From NCBI RefSeq assembly GCF_004522095.1, contig NZ_SPUI01000004.1, positions 558,001 through 622,000 of the forward strand: a DNA stretch of 64,000 bases. The letters run 5' to 3'. Under the pieces are notes generated by a model, which was given only the letters and a program-made list of their open reading frames with translations, was not told the origin of the DNA and did no database searches. This DNA is from Nocardioides sp. 503. GTDB taxonomy: Bacteria; Actinomycetota; Actinomycetes; Propionibacteriales; Nocardioidaceae. Both the position numbers and the translations under genes were made by a program. Within the stretch, counting starts at the first letter, position 1. Every line of letters begins with the position of its first letter. Below are positions 24,672 through 32,902 of the stretch, in pieces.

Positions 24672-25390
24672 GCAGGCTCGACGACGTCACCCGCCGGGCG
24701 GCCTCGGCCGGAGGCGCGGTGCTGGCCACCGGCACGCGCGCCCTCGCCGCCGTACGACCGGCGGCGAAGCCGCTGCACCCGCGCGGCTCGGTGGCCCAGG
24801 CCCGTCTGTACCGGCACGGCCTGCAGCCGCCGCTGGGGGTGGAGTTCCTCGACACCGTCTCGACCGACGACGTCGTGGTGCGCGAGTCGCGCTCGGTGGG
24901 CCTGCCCGGTTGGCTGCCGGACATCCACGGCCTGGCGATCAAGGTCACCAACCCCGACGGCAGCCACGGCGACCTGCTGTTCTCCACCACCGGGCTCGGC
25001 CGTGTCACCCGCTATGCGCTGACGCTCAGCCTGAGCCAGTACGGGCGGCCGATGACGACGCTGCTGCCCTACCGCACCCCGGCCGGCCCGGTCCTGCTCG
25101 GTGCGCGGTCCAGCGGCGGCTCCACGGTGGAGATCCTGTGCGCCGTCGGCGACGGCGACTGGCGCCACGTCGCCGACCTGCGGCTGAGCTACCTCGAGGC
25201 GGAGGACCAGTCGGTGTCGTTCGACCCGGTGCGCAACCAGGTGCCGGGCCTGGAGCAGTACGGCTGGGTGCGGCGGCTGCGCGCCCCGGCGTACGTCACG
25301 GCCCGCAGGAGTCGAGGCGAGGGCGCTGTTGGTGCCACCGGGGATAGTGGACCGGGTGCAGGCCCAGCCGCGTCTCCTCCCCGTCCGTGA
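24668..25390 (+). CDS. Catalase-like superfamily domain protein
   Basis: A 240-residue protein. LHPRGSVAQARLYRHG near 36-51 and RESRSVGLPGWLPDIHGLAIKV near 73-94 followed by DGSHGDLLFSTTG resemble the beta-barrel of heme catalases (compare [22 protein letters not shown] in KatE). The catalytic His-Asn pair and the proximal heme Tyr motif are not evident, so peroxide breakdown is doubtful. The last 25 residues are low-complexity and overlap the next gene. GTG start overlaps the DUF4383 stop (GTGA), making a catalase / DUF4383 / catalase-like neighbourhood. Confidence 0.65.
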   Translation: MSRLDDVTRRAASAGGAVLATGTRALAAVRPAAKPLHPRGSVAQARLYRHGLQPPLGVEFLDTVSTDDVVVRESRSVGLPGWLPDIHGLAIKVTNPDGSHGDLLFSTTGLGRVTRYALTLSLSQYGRPMTTLLPYRTPAGPVLLGARSSGGSTVEILCAVGDGDWRHVADLRLSYLEAEDQSVSFDPVRNQVPGLEQYGWVRRLRAPAYVTARRSRGEGAVGATGDSGPGAGPAASPPRP

Positions 25391-26039
25391 GCCCGAGTAC
25401 CCGACGGGCGTCGTGCTCGTGCTCCACGGCGGTGCCTCGCGCCAGCAGCAGATGATGGTCAGCCCCACGCAGCTGTCGGTCGTCCGGATGATCCCCACGG
25501 CCAAGCGGGTCGCCCGCGAGGGGCGCGGCAAGCTGGCCGTCTACCGGCTGCTCAACTCCTACCGCGGCTGGGACACCCACCACACGCCCGTCGCCGACGT
25601 GGAGTGGGCGCTGGGGCAGGTGCGGGAGCGGCACGGCGAGCTGCCGGTCGGGCTCGTCGGTCACTCGCTGGGCGGTCGTGCCGCGCTGCTCGCCGGTGAC
25701 CAGCGGGGCGTCGAGTCGGTCGTGGCGCTCAACCCCTGGGTCTACCCCGACGACACCGTCGACCTGACGGGGCGCAGGGTGCTCGTCGTCCACGGCACCG
25801 CCGACCGGATCGCGCTCCCGCAGCGCGCCGAGCTCGTCGCCCGCCGCATCGCCCGCACGACCGAGGTCGGGTTCATCAAGATCCCCGGCGGGAAGCACGC
25901 GATGCTGCGCCACGGACGCGCCTTCGACGGCTACGCCGCCGAGTTCACCGCCGTGTCGCTGCTCGGCCACGTGCCACGCGGCTCGGTCTCCGAGCCGGTG
26001 ATGCGCGTGCTCGACGGCGAGGCCTGGGTCACCGCCTAG
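25347..26039 (+). CDS. Alpha/beta hydrolase
   Basis: A protein of about 230 residues. VLVLHGGASRQQ gives the oxyanion region, GLVGHSLGGRAAL the nucleophile elbow (GxSxG), VVHGTADRIALP the acid Asp loop, and GGKHAMLRHG the catalytic His. Several starts are possible (TTG 25329, GTG 25347, GTG 25356); the chosen one is preceded by GGGG. All overlap the previous gene, so translational coupling is likely. Substrate unknown. Confidence 0.85.
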   Translation: MDRVQAQPRLLPVREPEYPTGVVLVLHGGASRQQQMMVSPTQLSVVRMIPTAKRVAREGRGKLAVYRLLNSYRGWDTHHTPVADVEWALGQVRERHGELPVGLVGHSLGGRAALLAGDQRGVESVVALNPWVYPDDTVDLTGRRVLVVHGTADRIALPQRAELVARRIARTTEVGFIKIPGGKHAMLRHGRAFDGYAAEFTAVSLLGHVPRGSVSEPVMRVLDGEAWVTA

Positions 26040-26042
26040 GGG

Positions 26043-26660
26043 TCACGGCGCGACCAGCACCGGGATCTCCTCGCCCAGCCGCGCACCGAGCTCGAGGTCG
26101 AGCCCGTCGCCGGACCAGAACGTGCCGGGGTCGTAGAAGTTGGTCGGACGGCGCTCGTCGAGCAGCCCCATCGCCTGGTAGGTCGCCGCGACGACCTCCG
26201 CGCAGTAGGTGAGCTCGGCCGGTGCCTTGCTGCGCACCCGCCCGCGCGCCCACCGCGTGGCCAGCTTGGCCGTCGACGGGAACGGCGTGCCGTCCAAGCT
26301 GGCGACCGTGCGCAGCACCGCCGCCTCCATCTCGGGCGTCACGTCGTGGTCGAGCTGGCGCAGCCACGCGCGCTGCTCGTAGCGCCCGCACCACTGCGTG
26401 ACCGCGTCGCGCAGGTCGTGCAGCTGCACGCCGCGGTGGTGGTCGCCGGTCCACACGTCGAGCAGGCCCTTGCCGAGCTCGGCGTGCCACATCAGCGGCG
26501 GCAGGTCGTCGATCACGACCGCCATGCCGACGTGGTTGACCGGCGCGTTGGTCACGACCCGGATAGCGTGGTCGGCGGCGGAGCGACCGCGGAAGAGCCA
26601 GAGGTCGCCGGTGCGGGTGATCTCGACCGCCGCGTCGAGCGTCAGCCTGGAGGTGTCCAA
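26043..26660 (-). CDS. YiiX-like permuted NlpC/P60 (papain-like) protein
   Basis: About 205 residues. DLWLFRGRSAADHAI, NHVGMAVVIDD and MWHAE form the early half of a permuted NlpC/P60 fold (catalytic His in NHVG). TYCAEVVAATYQAMGLL holds the catalytic Cys, and YDPGTFWSGD is typical of the YiiX group. Such enzymes cut amide or ester bonds in peptidoglycan or lipids. No good ATG exists; TTG at 26660 is the best fit to the start of homology but has a weak ribosome site. It is convergent with the hydrolase gene and nearly abuts a divergent small gene. Confidence 0.7.
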   Translation of the reverse strand: MDTSRLTLDAAVEITRTGDLWLFRGRSAADHAIRVVTNAPVNHVGMAVVIDDLPPLMWHAELGKGLLDVWTGDHHRGVQLHDLRDAVTQWCGRYEQRAWLRQLDHDVTPEMEAAVLRTVASLDGTPFPSTAKLATRWARGRVRSKAPAELTYCAEVVAATYQAMGLLDERRPTNFYDPGTFWSGDGLDLELGARLGEEIPVLVAP

Positions 26661-26678
26661 CGTGAGGGAGTCCTGTCG

Positions 26679-26837
26679 GTGAAGCTGTGGAAGATCCTGG
26701 GGATCGCGGGGCTGACCGGGGTGGCCGCCACGGGGGCCATCATCGCCCGTGAGCAGCGCAAGCGCGCGCAGGTCACGCCGGACGACGTACGCCGGAAGCT
26801 GCACGAGCGTCTCGCCGACCTCGACGCTCAGCGGTAG
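26679..26837 (+). CDS. Small single-span membrane protein (52 residues)
   Basis: A GTG-initiated short protein: MKLWKILGIAGLTGVAATGA gives one transmembrane span, then a basic, helical tail (REQRKRAQVTPDDVRRKL). AGGGAG eight bases before the GTG is a good ribosome site. Its end overlaps the end of the convergent PKD-domain gene by ten bases, and its start lies 18 bases from the divergent YiiX-like gene. I judge it real from the ribosome site and the amphipathic pattern. Function unknown. Confidence 0.6.
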   Translation: MKLWKILGIAGLTGVAATGAIIAREQRKRAQVTPDDVRRKLHERLADLDAQR

Positions 26838-27559
26838 CCCACCAGCGTGGGGGAGGCCTCGACCACGTCGAGCGCCACGGGGGCGCCGGCGATCGTGACG
26901 GTGCCCGCCACGGGCTGCCAGCCGCCGCCGTCGACGCGCCAGTCGGCGGAGTAGGTCGTGTCCACGGCCGCCCGGACCGCGCCGCTGTCCTGGTAGCTGT
27001 GGGTGATCTCCAGCCGTGGGTACGGCGAGCCGGGGCTGCTCGTCGCGAGCCGCTCGCCGTCGCCGAAGCGCCACCCGAAACCGCTCGCGCGGATGCGCAG
27101 GTCGACCCGCTGGCCGAGCAGCGTGATCGTCCGCGTGAACGGCGCGTTCTCGGTGTAGAAGTTCGTCGCGAAGTTCACCAGCGTGCGCCCGTCCGGTGGC
27201 TGCACCACGAGCCGGGACGGGGGGAGGGGCAGCTCGCGGAACGCGGCCGCGACGACGCCAGGGGTCAGGGCTGGTGCAGTTGCTTCAGCTGCGCAGTAGT
27301 CCTCCGGGTCAGCTCCGATAACGCTCGCGGAGCCAGCGCATGCAGCGCTGCCAACCGCCGTCTGGGGTGACTGCGCACCTGTTGTTCCTGCGGCGTCATC
27401 CGCTTGGCCATCGCATATCTCGACAACGACCGTCCTGATCTGATTGTCGATGACAACTACCTGCTCGACGTGGGTGCAACCAGCCTCCGCCGCCGTCGGA
27501 ATGACCATGAGCGAAACACAGCCCATGAGCCACGCAAGAACTAGTCGTCGCCAGTTCAT
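26828..27559 (-). CDS. Secreted protein with PKD-like domain
   Basis: A 243-residue exported protein. Signal peptide about 1-26 (LVLAWLMGCVSLMVIPTAAEA). Residues 27-95 are variable and Cys-containing. From about 110 on comes the block VNFATNFYTENAPFTRTITLLG, then FGWRFGDGE and ITHSYQDSG, the PKD-like core (W-x-FGDG ... HxY). The ATG overlaps the stop of the upstream lipoprotein gene (ATGA). Base composition shifts inside the gene: the first ~300 bases are near 60% GC, the rest above 75%, suggesting a recombination joint. Role unknown, probably surface binding. Confidence 0.78.
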   Translation of the reverse strand: MNWRRLVLAWLMGCVSLMVIPTAAEAGCTHVEQVVVIDNQIRTVVVEICDGQADDAAGTTGAQSPQTAVGSAACAGSASVIGADPEDYCAAEATAPALTPGVVAAAFRELPLPPSRLVVQPPDGRTLVNFATNFYTENAPFTRTITLLGQRVDLRIRASGFGWRFGDGERLATSSPGSPYPRLEITHSYQDSGAVRAAVDTTYSADWRVDGGGWQPVAGTVTIAGAPVALDVVEASPTLVGYR

Positions 27560-28086
27560 CGGACAAGCCCGATGAACACGACTTTCGTTTTCCCGCCCGC
27601 GGCTTTGAGGCGGAACCGAAAGATCGCTTTGTCCTCTGCGTACTCATCGGGGCTTGCGTCAGCAGAGGCGAACATGGTCCCGCCATTCATGGTCACTGCA
27701 GCTGTGACCTCGAATGGTTTCAGCTCTCTTGCGTTGTCCACGGTCCAGCCGGTGGTCTCGTACCTTCCCCCTGCGCGGTAGACGTCTTCGATCAGATCGA
27801 TGTACGGCTCGCAGGACGAACACCCCGGGGATGTGAGGTCCCGTAGCGGTCCCGTCTTCCCGGAGCCAAGAGCAATGTTTCGCTCCCGCACCCACAACCG
27901 CACTGCCTCCACTGCTGTGGCCGGGCTAGGAGATACGGCTGGAGAGCTCGCCTGAGTCGGGGTCGGCGACTCACTCGGGCTCGCGCTGGGGGTGGGGTCG
28001 ACGCGCGGCTTCGGGTCGTCGTCGGAGCAGCCGGCGGCCAGGAGGGCGGCGGCGGCGAGCAGAGCGGCCAGGCGGAGGTGGGTCAC
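27556..28086 (-). CDS. Lipoprotein, DUF6318-like
   Basis: A 176-residue lipoprotein. LLAAAALLAAGCSDDD gives the lipobox with Cys near 20, followed by a Ser/Pro/Thr linker (about 30-60). The folded part AVEAVRLWVRERNIAL...LTSPGCSSCEPYIDLIEDVYRAGG carries a Cys-x-x-Cys pair, and VTAAVTMNGGTMFAS is a later strand. This matches the DUF6318 lipoproteins that commonly precede PKD proteins in Nocardioides (from memory). GTG start at 28086. Much of the gene has GC near 55-62%, well below its neighbours, a sign of recent acquisition or exchange. Confidence 0.78.
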   Translation of the reverse strand: MTHLRLAALLAAAALLAAGCSDDDPKPRVDPTPSASPSESPTPTQASSPAVSPSPATAVEAVRLWVRERNIALGSGKTGPLRDLTSPGCSSCEPYIDLIEDVYRAGGRYETTGWTVDNARELKPFEVTAAVTMNGGTMFASADASPDEYAEDKAIFRFRLKAAGGKTKVVFIGLVR

Positions 28087-28230
28087 GAGCGGTCCTTCCC
28101 GAGAAGGTGCAGCCGAAATTACCCCTCGGGGCGCGCGGCCGGAAGGGGCGGCGCGACGCCTGTGGACAACCGGACCCGGGTGGCCGGAAGTGATGGATGC
28201 GGCGGGGCCGGGGGCACTACGGTGCTCAGC

Positions 28231-29163
28231 GTGGACCCGGTGAGCGAGAGCGAGCGCAGCGCGGCGGTGAAGGCCGTGGAGGCGGCGTTGGCCGACGGGC
28301 GGATCGTGCAGGCCGACCGCGATCAGCGCGTCGTGCAGCTGCGGGACGCGCAGACGTCGTCCGAGGTGCAGATGGTCGTGCACGACCTGGCCCACCGCGA
28401 CCAGCCCGGGACGACGCAGACTCCCGCCGCGTCGACCACGTGGTCGACGTACGACCCGCCGGCGACGCCCGCGCCGAGCAACCCCTACGGACCGCCCGAG
28501 GGCTCTCCGACGGCGGCCACCGCCAAGCAGTTGTTCGGCACGCGGAAGTCCTCGGGTGGCGCCGGGTGCGCGGTGGTGCTCTTCCTGGCGATCTTCGCGG
28601 TGGCCGGCGCGGTCGTCCTGGGCGCGTTCTCGGCGATGAGCGACGACCCGTTCGAGTCCGACCCGTTCGGGTCTGACACGTTCAGCGAGGGCGTCGACCC
28701 CGGGGGGCTGCCCGAGGGGGAGAAGCCGAACCTCTTCCGGTCCGCTGACGTCGACGCGCTGCGCGACGCCATCGCGGAGGAGACCGGGGGGACGACGGTG
28801 TTCCGGGTGGTGCTCTACCCGGCGTACGCCTCGGTCGCGGTGCCGGCGCGCGCCACCGGCCCCCGCGAGCTGAGCTACTACTACGACGGCGAGTTCGCCA
28901 CCGACCCGACGCCCGGCCGGTCGAGCTTCGAACGCTTCGACGTGACGCGGATCGACTCGTCGGTCATCGCGCCGCTCGTACGACGGGCCCGCAACAACCT
29001 GATCGAGGACCCGACGAGCGTCTACGTGATCCTGCAGAAGCCCGACGAGTTCGGAGCCGCGGACGCGTGGGTCACGGTCCACGTCTCCAACGAGTTCCAG
29101 GAGAGCGGCTACCTCGAGGCGGACCTGACCGGGAAGGTCGTCAACCGCTACGTCAGCGAGTAG
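28231..29163 (+). CDS. DUF1707-like membrane protein
   Basis: A 310-residue protein. Residues about 3-50 (ESERSAAVKAVEAALADGRI...DRDQRVVQLRDAQTSSEV) resemble the DUF1707/SHOCT-like helical domain. A Pro/Thr-rich linker follows, one transmembrane span lies near 112-137 (AVVLFLAIFAVAGAVVLGA), an acidic FESDPFGSD segment comes next, and a C-terminal mixed alpha/beta domain of about 140 residues ends the protein. GTG at 28231 is chosen since homology starts there. The 3' end overlaps the convergent EthD-domain gene by 16 bases. Function unknown. Confidence 0.8.
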   Translation: MDPVSESERSAAVKAVEAALADGRIVQADRDQRVVQLRDAQTSSEVQMVVHDLAHRDQPGTTQTPAASTTWSTYDPPATPAPSNPYGPPEGSPTAATAKQLFGTRKSSGGAGCAVVLFLAIFAVAGAVVLGAFSAMSDDPFESDPFGSDTFSEGVDPGGLPEGEKPNLFRSADVDALRDAIAEETGGTTVFRVVLYPAYASVAVPARATGPRELSYYYDGEFATDPTPGRSSFERFDVTRIDSSVIAPLVRRARNNLIEDPTSVYVILQKPDEFGAADAWVTVHVSNEFQESGYLEADLTGKVVNRYVSE

Positions 29164-29819
29164 AGGTAGCGGCTGGTCGGGACCAGGTCGAGGTCGCGGT
29201 CGGCGCCGAAGCGCGCGACGCTGGTCATCAGCCGCGTCAGTCGCGCGTCGAGCTCCGCGGCGTCGCCGCCGCTGCCGTAGAACGCGTGCATGTCGCTCAT
29301 CCCCTCGATCGGGAACAGCTCCTCGACCAGCGCGCTCACCGGTGGTGCGTCCTCGGTGACCGGGCGGACCACGACGTTCTGGAGATAGCCGAACGTCGCC
29401 TGCGTGGCGATCGCCACCGGCGTGTGGTCGACCAGCCAGCGGCGCAGCCACTCCTCCTGCGTGAGCTCGGCGGGGCGCCTCAGCACCGCGACGTTGGCCA
29501 GGCCCTGCCCACGCGTGCCGTCCCAGACCTCCGGCGGGTCGATCGGCCGTCGTTCCTCGACCTCCCAGCCGGCCACCCGCGTCACCACCCCGGCCAGCAC
29601 CTTCACGACCGACTCGGCCGCGCCGCACGTCCAGACGCTGACGATCGCGCCGATCGGCTCCGCGAACGTCGGGATGCGCATCGCCGCCGCCACGTGCTCG
29701 TCGTCGACGTTGAGCTGCACCCGCTCCGCCCCGGCCGCCGCGAGCGCGTCGCGCAGTGCCGGGACGTGCAGGGCGGTGGTGAGGTCGGGACCCCACAGCG
29801 CGAACATCAGCTTGGTCAC
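29148..29819 (-). CDS. EthD-domain-like protein
   Basis: A 223-residue cytoplasmic protein of the dimeric alpha-beta barrel type. MTKLMFALWGPDLTTALH and LRRPAELTQEEWLRRWLVDHTPVAI resemble EthD-family repeats (RRP-x-LT-x-EEF-xx-W-xx-H). EthD-like proteins take part in ether and other small-molecule degradation in some actinomycetes, but many have no known role. It starts just after the palindromic repeat at 29846 and is not obviously in an operon. Confidence 0.72.
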   Translation of the reverse strand: MTKLMFALWGPDLTTALHVPALRDALAAAGAERVQLNVDDEHVAAAMRIPTFAEPIGAIVSVWTCGAAESVVKVLAGVVTRVAGWEVEERRPIDPPEVWDGTRGQGLANVAVLRRPAELTQEEWLRRWLVDHTPVAIATQATFGYLQNVVVRPVTEDAPPVSALVEELFPIEGMSDMHAFYGSGGDAAELDARLTRLMTSVARFGADRDLDLVPTSRYLYSLT

Positions 29820-29845
29820 GCGGGCGAATCTAGCGGCCCCGACCC

Positions 29846-29924
29846 GCTGTAACGCGGAGTTAGCGGTTCTGGTGCCCCTCTGCAGGGGAGCACCAGAGCA
29901 GATAACTCCGCGTTACAGCTGGGG
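29846..29924. repeat. 79-bp palindromic repeat, copy A
   Basis: CTGTAACGCGGAGTTA at the left pairs with TAACTCCGCGTTACAG at the right. Inside, TCTGGTGC pairs with GCACCAGA, and at the centre CCCCT-CTGC-AGGGG forms a further stem. The other copy (31578-31656) has the same orientation and differs at only two positions. The TAA stop of the membrane-protein gene at 29913 lies inside the right arm. Confidence 0.85.
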
Positions 29925-31178
29925 TGCAGCCGCTCGCGCCTGAGCGCGGGCGTGAGCCCGGGCCGCGATGGTGGGGTTCGTGGCCTGGCCGAAGTGCTCG
30001 TAGATGCGGTCCGCCATCTCCACGGAGGTCGACGGCGTCATGCTGGCGGCCCACCACGACGAGTTGGTGTCGCGGGGGAGCTGAGGAAGCGAGGAGCGCA
30101 TCAAGGAGAGGAGCTGGTGCCCACGTGGGCAGGTGATCTGGCCGCGCCCGACGTCGCAGGTCCGGTAGGCGCAGCGCTCCAGCTCGATCGCCGACAGATA
30201 GTAGTCGGGCACCCACGCCTCGAACGCCTCGAGGTCGCGCAGCTCCCGGGCGGTGGGCTCGCCGTCTCCCCGTCGGACGATGGCACGGATCTGGTCGTCG
30301 AGGTCGGGCGGGGCCAGCCACAAGACGACGTACGGTCGGCGCGTGAAGAGCAGGACACTCAGGATCGTGGAGACGGTGACGGCGCCTGCCATCCACCAGC
30401 CGTCGCCTGACATCAGGGGGCCGATGATGGCTCCGCCCAGGGCGAATGCCGGGTAGAGGGGCGTCCAGCCGCCGAGTGTCACGACGAGCAGCAGCTGTTG
30501 CAGGATCAGCAGGGTCACGACGAAGAAGGCCGCCGCCTCGGTCGACCCGGGTGCGACCAGCCCGACCACGCACAGCTCGAGGAGGGAGCCGAGGCCGAGG
30601 GCCAGCAAGGTGCGGCGACGGTCGAAGCGTCGGCTGGGTCGTCGCCAGGCGATGACCCAGCCGGCCACCGCGACGAGATGGGCGTTCATCAGCACGACGT
30701 AGCCCCGTGCCCAGGAATCGCCCGCCAGCGACCAGCCCTGCCAGGTCCCGATCCCCAACGCGATGGCGAACGCGGCACCGACAGCGAGTCGAGACGAGGT
30801 CGTGCGCGGCTCCTCGTCGGCGACCCCCGGGGCCGCGCGCCACGCGGACATCAGCAGGCTGGGGATCCCGGTGAGCAGGTCGACGGCGAAGTCGATCGGC
30901 TGTGGCGTCTCGGCAGGGTCGTCCAGGAGTGTGAGCCACTCGTCGAGCTCAGCTCGTCGGACGTCACGGGGAAGGACCACGGTGAAGGTCCGCACCAGCA
31001 GCTTGGCCACGCCCCGACCCTGCTGTGTCGCCTCGGCCAGCAGCAGGGGACCGACGAGCGCGCCCAGGACCGCGGCCCACGCCGGGTTGTCGCTCAGGAA
31101 GACGAGTCCGACGCTGAGGACGAGGAGCGCCACCAGGACGGACCATCCCCGGCGCGGGGGAGGTGGCCGCCTGCTCAC
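29913..31178 (-). CDS. Multi-span membrane protein paired with PadR regulator
   Basis: A 421-residue protein. Two spans lie at the N-terminus (about 11-50), then a cytoplasmic stretch with [14 protein letters not shown], several more spans (about 130-285) and a cytoplasmic C-terminal 130 residues with four Cys ([15 protein letters not shown]), possibly metal binding. The N-terminal layout resembles the permease-associated membrane proteins often encoded next to PadR regulators. Its GTG overlaps the PadR stop (GTGA). The cassette is bracketed by two near-identical 79-bp palindromes. Function unknown. Confidence 0.78.
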   Translation of the reverse strand: MSRRPPPPRRGWSVLVALLVLSVGLVFLSDNPAWAAVLGALVGPLLLAEATQQGRGVAKLLVRTFTVVLPRDVRRAELDEWLTLLDDPAETPQPIDFAVDLLTGIPSLLMSAWRAAPGVADEEPRTTSSRLAVGAAFAIALGIGTWQGWSLAGDSWARGYVVLMNAHLVAVAGWVIAWRRPSRRFDRRRTLLALGLGSLLELCVVGLVAPGSTEAAAFFVVTLLILQQLLLVVTLGGWTPLYPAFALGGAIIGPLMSGDGWWMAGAVTVSTILSVLLFTRRPYVVLWLAPPDLDDQIRAIVRRGDGEPTARELRDLEAFEAWVPDYYLSAIELERCAYRTCDVGRGQITCPRGHQLLSLMRSSLPQLPRDTNSSWWAASMTPSTSVEMADRIYEHFGQATNPTIAARAHARAQARAAAPQL

Positions 31179-31519
31179 GTGGATCCACCGTCCCAGGCCG
31201 GTCTGCCGGGCCGCGCCACCCGCGCCCTCTGGAGCCGGGCCAGCTGCGCCTGCCGGTCCGCCTCGGCGAACTCGGCGCCCTCGGCGGTGAACCGCCAGTA
31301 GCGGATCGCTGGTCGGCCCACCACGCGTGGGTCCACGTCCTCCCAGGTGGCGTAGATGACTCCGGCACCCTGCAGCCGGGTGAGAAGTGGGTAGACCGTC
31401 CCCACGGCGAGACCGGTCTCTCGCGCGAGCTCGTTGCCGTAGCTACCCACCGCAGGGTCGTGCTCGGCGAGCGCCAAGAGGATCTCACGCGCAGCCCGGG
31501 TCATTCGGAAGCGGAGCAT
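31175..31519 (-). CDS. PadR-family transcriptional regulator
   Basis: A regulator of about 114 residues with the PadR winged helix: [21 protein letters not shown], then [19 protein letters not shown] as recognition helix and wing start, and [12 protein letters not shown] as the wing. PadR proteins are repressors released by small molecules. Two ATGs are possible: 31525 and 31519. The second is nine bases from AAGGAG and is preferred. It is coupled to the membrane protein downstream, which it probably controls along with itself. Confidence 0.92.
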   Translation of the reverse strand: MLRFRMTRAAREILLALAEHDPAVGSYGNELARETGLAVGTVYPLLTRLQGAGVIYATWEDVDPRVVGRPAIRYWRFTAEGAEFAEADRQAQLARLQRARVARPGRPAWDGGST

Positions 31520-31577
31520 GGTCATACTCTCCTTCCGATAGAGGGTGCCAGTCAATGGCCTCGTCAGCTCGAATCGA

Positions 31578-31656
31578 GCTGTAACGCGGACTTACCGGTT
31601 CTGGTGCCCCTCTGCAGGGGAGCACCAGAGCAGATAACTCCGCGTTACAGCTGGGG
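31578..31656. repeat. 79-bp palindromic repeat, copy B
   Basis: Same nested palindrome as 29846-29924 (77 of 79 positions identical). The two changes, GGACTTACC for GGAGTTAGC, weaken the left arm slightly. It lies between the PadR start and the glgA stop. Confidence 0.85.
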
Positions 31657-31669
31657 GCCCGGCGACGGC

Positions 31670-32857
31670 TCAGACGAGCGAGCGGTAGATGTCCACGGTG
31701 CGCTCCGCGATGGCCGGCCAGCCGAACGACTCGATGGCGCGGCGGCGGCCGGCGACGCCCATGGCGGCGGCGCGGGCGGGGTCGGTGACGACCTCGTGGA
31801 GGGCGGCGGCGAAGTCGGCGACGTAGCGGTCGGGGTCGAGCGGGGTGCCGGTGCCGTCCGTGGCCTGCTCGATCGGGACCAGCCGGCCCGTCTCGCCCTC
31901 CACGACGACCTCGGGGATGCCGCCGGTGGCCGTGGCGACGACGGCGGTCTCGCAGGCCATGGCCTCGAGGTTGACGATGCCCAGCGGCTCGTAGATCGAG
32001 GGGCAGGCGAAGACGGTGGCCTGGGTCAGCAGCGCCACCACGTCCGGCCGGGGCAGCATCTCGGTGATCCACACGACGCCGGTACGCCGGGCGGCCAGCT
32101 CCGTCACGAGGTGCTCGACCTCGGCGGCGATCTCGGGGGTGTCGGGCGCGCCGGCGCACAGCACGATCTGCACGTCGTCGGGCAGCTCGGCGACCGCGCG
32201 CAGGAAGAGCGGCAGCCCCTTCTGCCGAGTGATCCGGCCCACGAAGACCACCGAGGGACGGTCGGGGTCGACGCCCAGCTCGCGCACCCGGTCGGGTGCC
32301 ACCAGGGGCGCCCACTGCTCGGTGTCGATGCCGTTGTGGACGACGTGGACGCGGGCCGGGTCGATGGCGGGGTAGGAGGCGAGCACGTCGTCGCGCATCG
32401 CGGCGGACACCGCGATCACCGCCGCCGCGGCCTCGTAGGAGGTGCGCTCGACCCAGGACGACACGGCGTACCCGCCACCGAGCTGCTCGGCCTTCCACGG
32501 CCGCAGCGGCTCGAGCGAGTGGGCCGAGACCACGTGCGGCACGCCGTGGAGCAGGGAGGCGACGTGACCGGCCATGTTGGCGTACCAGGTGTGGGAGTGG
32601 ACCAGGTCGGCTCCGGCGCACGCGTCGGCGATGGCCAGGTCGACGCCCAGGGTGCGCAGGGCCGGGTTGGCGCCGGCGAGCTCGGCGAGGTCGGGGTACG
32701 ACGCCGTGCCGGACTCGTCGCGGGCCGCGCCGAACGCGTGCACCCGGGCCTCGACGTCGCGACGCGCCCGGAGCGCTCGCACGAGCTCGGTCACGTGGAC
32801 ACCCGCGCCGCCGTAGACCTCGGGCGGGTACTCCTTGGTCAGCACGTCGATCCTCAC
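31670..32857 (-). CDS. glgA: Glycogen synthase / maltose-1-phosphate synthase (GT4 GlgA of actinobacteria)
   Basis: A 395-residue GT4 glycosyltransferase that uses ADP-glucose made by GlgC. Seen: [19 protein letters not shown] near 6-24 (donor loop), [15 protein letters not shown] near 80, [11 protein letters not shown] near 185, [16 protein letters not shown] near 215-230 and the E-x7-E motif in [15 protein letters not shown] near 300. This type, as in Rv1212c, feeds glycogen and maltosyl-phosphate synthesis. GTG at 32857 is chosen; GTG at 32866 is also possible. It is divergent from glgC with only 45 bases between, so one regulatory region serves both. Confidence 0.93.
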   Translation of the reverse strand: MRIDVLTKEYPPEVYGGAGVHVTELVRALRARRDVEARVHAFGAARDESGTASYPDLAELAGANPALRTLGVDLAIADACAGADLVHSHTWYANMAGHVASLLHGVPHVVSAHSLEPLRPWKAEQLGGGYAVSSWVERTSYEAAAAVIAVSAAMRDDVLASYPAIDPARVHVVHNGIDTEQWAPLVAPDRVRELGVDPDRPSVVFVGRITRQKGLPLFLRAVAELPDDVQIVLCAGAPDTPEIAAEVEHLVTELAARRTGVVWITEMLPRPDVVALLTQATVFACPSIYEPLGIVNLEAMACETAVVATATGGIPEVVVEGETGRLVPIEQATDGTGTPLDPDRYVADFAAALHEVVTDPARAAAMGVAGRRRAIESFGWPAIAERTVDIYRSLV

Positions 32858-32902
32858 GTGAGGCACGTTACTCGGACGACGCTTCGGGGATACGGTGCTG
32901 TC

